Both the position numbers and the translations under genes were made by a program. Below, piece after piece: positions 5,779-6,078 of a stretch of 6,078 nt of DNA; the first letter of the stretch is position 1, and each line of letters starts with the position of its first letter. Source of the DNA: JACCQS01 sp050999295 (GTDB lineage: Bacteria; Actinomycetota; Actinomycetes; Mycobacteriales; Geodermatophilaceae); contig JBPCPI010000187.1 of the NCBI GenBank assembly GCA_050999295.1, positions 1 to 6,078 of the forward strand, read 5' to 3'. The notes under the pieces were generated by a model, which ran no database searches, was not told where the DNA came from, and saw only the letters and a program-made list of their open reading frames with translations.

Positions 5779-6078
5779 AGGCGAGTACACCGGGGACTGG
5801 GTGTACGCCGACGGGGAATGGCACCAAGAGATCCACGACCCCATCGACCTCGACCCCGCCGAGATCTGCTCCTCCGGGCAGGAGGTGCCGATCGATGGCT
5901 GCCCGACCGGGGCCGGCCTGGCGATCCTGCTCGCCGGCATCACCGACACCGCCGTGCCCGATGCCGGGGTGCTGGACCGGATCGTCGGCTACGAACGCCT
6001 CGCCGCCTGGGCCGCCGCCGGCCAGGCCCGGGCCCTGGCCGAACTCACCACCCGGCGCACCGCCACCGACCCCAACGA
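5771..6078 (+). CDS. DUF222 (13E12 repeat family) protein, probably an HNH endonuclease, 3' end missing
   Basis: The first 102 codons of a protein whose N-terminus matches the DUF222/13E12 family: an acidic, poorly conserved leader (MFEGEYTGDWVYADGEW...) followed by ILLAGITDTAVPDAGVLDRIVGYERLAAWAAAGQARALAELTTRR. The helix with ERLAAWAAAGQARALAEL is the family's typical opening. Full-length members are usually 400-500 residues and end in an HNH nuclease domain, which would lie outside the window; the nuclease is therefore inferred. These genes are often multicopy in Actinobacteria, their role is poorly understood, and some sit in mobile contexts. ATG 5771 is set by the -10 spacing and has no Shine-Dalgarno. 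The gene is separated from the leucine cluster by the repeats and is predicted to be controlled by LexA. Confidence 0.82.
   Translation, partial: MFEGEYTGDWVYADGEWHQEIHDPIDLDPAEICSSGQEVPIDGCPTGAGLAILLAGITDTAVPDAGVLDRIVGYERLAAWAAAGQARALAELTTRRTATDPN

Overview
The window comes from a high-GC actinobacterium. Codon third positions are strongly G/C, GTG starts are frequent, one gene reads as leaderless behind a good -35/-10 pair, and the final gene belongs to the DUF222/13E12 HNH family typical of Actinobacteria. A propionibacterial or nocardioidal relative is possible, but I cannot fix the genus from sequence alone.

Bases 1-5143 hold a compact same-strand leucine-catabolism cluster. It contains the 3' part of the 3-methylcrotonyl-CoA carboxylase beta (carboxyltransferase) subunit (1-843), the biotin-carrying alpha subunit (851-2989), hydroxymethylglutaryl-CoA lyase (2992-3954) and an acyl-CoA dehydrogenase (3992-5143). 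Gaps are 7, 2 and 37 nt, so one transcript is likely. In pathway order, the dehydrogenase would oxidise isovaleryl-CoA to 3-methylcrotonyl-CoA and the alpha/beta complex would carboxylate it to 3-methylglutaconyl-CoA. A hydratase, not present here, would form HMG-CoA, and the lyase would split that to acetyl-CoA and acetoacetate. A small YCII-domain protein of unknown role follows (5181-5489), with its own possible leaderless promoter.

Bases 5485-5770 are non-coding. They hold a 75-bp tandem repeat (two nearly identical copies plus a decayed third) that begins at the YCII stop codon. Next come two mutually exclusive hairpins and a well-formed promoter. The promoter overlaps a perfect match to the actinobacterial LexA/SOS operator, and the right half of that operator contains the last base of the start codon and the next codons of a DUF222-type (13E12-family) protein cut off by the window end (5771-6078).

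A recurrent theme is that unrelated repeats sit at the 3' ends of three successive genes: paired palindromes in the alpha-subunit tail, a GC-rich hairpin in the HMG-CoA lyase tail, and the 75-bp repeats at the YCII stop. The two that lie inside genes are stop-free in all six frames and have become C-terminal peptide tails. I saw no tRNA, rRNA, CRISPR array or insertion sequence, and no clear previously undescribed multi-gene system. The most notable items are the SOS-box/DUF222 arrangement and the repeats.
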